This document shows positions 7,307 through 7,910 of a stretch of 7,910 bases of DNA, in pieces (within the stretch, counting starts at the first letter, position 1; each line of letters opens with the position of its first letter). Origin of the DNA: Bordetella parapertussis (GTDB lineage Bacteria > Pseudomonadota > Gammaproteobacteria > Burkholderiales > Burkholderiaceae_B); contig CAMAYM010000115.1 in the NCBI GenBank assembly GCA_945862495.1, positions 1 through 7,910 of the forward strand, in the 5' to 3' direction. The position numbers and the translations under genes were made by a program. Under the pieces are notes generated by a model that was given only the letters and a program-made list of their open reading frames with translations, did no database searches and had not been told where the DNA came from.

Positions 7307-7910
7307 TTAACGTACTGTGTGCGGGTAGTATTGACGAACAAAATCAGCAATACGATGCGCACCTTCGACACAATCCGCGAGAGGTGCAACTAAGGCAATG
7401 CGAATACGGTTGAGTCCTGGGTTCACACCATCCACAATACGTCCTACATAACTGCCAGGCAGCAATGTCACATTGGTATGGGTAAGCAGATCGCGGACAA
7501 ATTCTGCATCGGGGCCTGGTGTGCCGGCCCAAAGATAAAACGAGGCATCAGGTCGATCGACATCCAACACAGGTTTTAAAATTGGGAGTACGGCATCAAA
7601 CTTTGCGCGGTACTGCGCGCGATTTTCAATGACGTGTGTTTCATCGTTCCAAGCGGCAATACTCGCGGCGGACACGACGGGTGATAACGCACTGCCGTGA
7701 TAGGTGCGATAAAGCAAAAATTTTGAAATGAGGTGCGCATCGCCCGCGACAAAACCAGAGCGCATACCCGGCACATTTGAGCGTTTTGACAGGCTTGCAA
7801 AGCTCATCAAATTTTTGAAATCGGTGCGTCCAAGTTGAAATGCAGCCTGCATTCCGCCCAAGGGTGGATGTTCTTCATCGAGAAATATCTCTGAGTAGCA
7901 CTCATCCGAT
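7307..7910 (-). CDS. dapC: N-succinyldiaminopimelate aminotransferase, C-terminal part (start beyond right edge)
   Basis: This is a PLP-dependent class I aminotransferase that converts N-succinyl-2-amino-6-ketopimelate to N-succinyl-L,L-diaminopimelate with glutamate as amino donor. About 200 C-terminal residues are visible, roughly half of a protein that is usually about 400 long. The frame is open to the right edge. The fragment opens with SDECYSEIF, whose Asp and Tyr contact the PLP ring and O3'. The Schiff-base lysine is in SLSKRSNVPGMRSGF (codon 7784-7786). The Arg in RIRIALVAP near the C-terminus fits the substrate-carboxylate arginine. The TTG at 7861 lies inside this conserved segment and is not a start. 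Adjacency to dapD, whose product is its substrate, favours DapC over related class I enzymes such as AspC, although the fold alone would not settle it. Confidence 0.88.
   Translation of the reverse strand, partial: SDECYSEIFLDEEHPPLGGMQAAFQLGRTDFKNLMSFASLSKRSNVPGMRSGFVAGDAHLISKFLLYRTYHGSALSPVVSAASIAAWNDETHVIENRAQYRAKFDAVLPILKPVLDVDRPDASFYLWAGTPGPDAEFVRDLLTHTNVTLLPGSYVGRIVDGVNPGLNRIRIALVAPLADCVEGAHRIADFVRQYYPHTVR

Noticed and set aside
7246..7389. 48-codon upstream extension of dapD
   Set aside because: It runs through the AT-rich spacer into dapC. The ATG at 7245 has an AGGG ribosome binding site and gives the expected family length.

Overview
The window is a tightly packed stretch of a proteobacterial chromosome, most likely from a betaproteobacterium of the order Burkholderiales. 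The base composition looks close to half G+C by eye. The assignment rests on how closely UvrD, the desaturase with its C-terminal extension, PrmB and the dapC-dapD-prmB-yheS neighbourhood resemble Burkholderiales versions as I remember them. No database search was possible. I see no phage, transposon, CRISPR, tRNA or rRNA signatures.

Left part, + strand (1 to 3435): a membrane fatty acid desaturase, truncated at the left edge, is followed by uvrD, a DNA repair helicase. They overlap by ATGA. A short GC-rich hairpin sits directly against the uvrD start codon and there is no Shine-Dalgarno sequence at normal distance, so uvrD translation is probably coupled to the desaturase.

Right part, - strand (7910 down to 3460), in transcription order: dapC (C-terminal part only), dapD, a possible 21-residue mini-ORF, prmB and a YheS-type ABC-F ATPase. 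DapC and DapD belong to the succinylase branch of lysine/meso-diaminopimelate synthesis. DapD makes N-succinyl-2-amino-6-ketopimelate and DapC transaminates it. PrmB methylates a glutamine of ribosomal protein L3, and YheS-like ABC-F proteins act on ribosomes. The junctions are dapD/mini-ORF TAATG, mini-ORF/prmB ATGA and prmB/yheS GTGA, so dapD to yheS forms a chain with no untranslated gap if the mini-ORF is real. The only sizeable spacer is a 61-bp AT-rich stretch between dapC and dapD.

The two gene sets converge, with 24 bp between the uvrD and yheS stop codons and no convincing terminator. No stretch over 300 bp lacks a gene. The content is mainly housekeeping. I did not find an exotic new system. 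The points worth a second look are the missing dapE between dapD and prmB, the coupled mini-ORF in its place, and the hairpin at the uvrD start.
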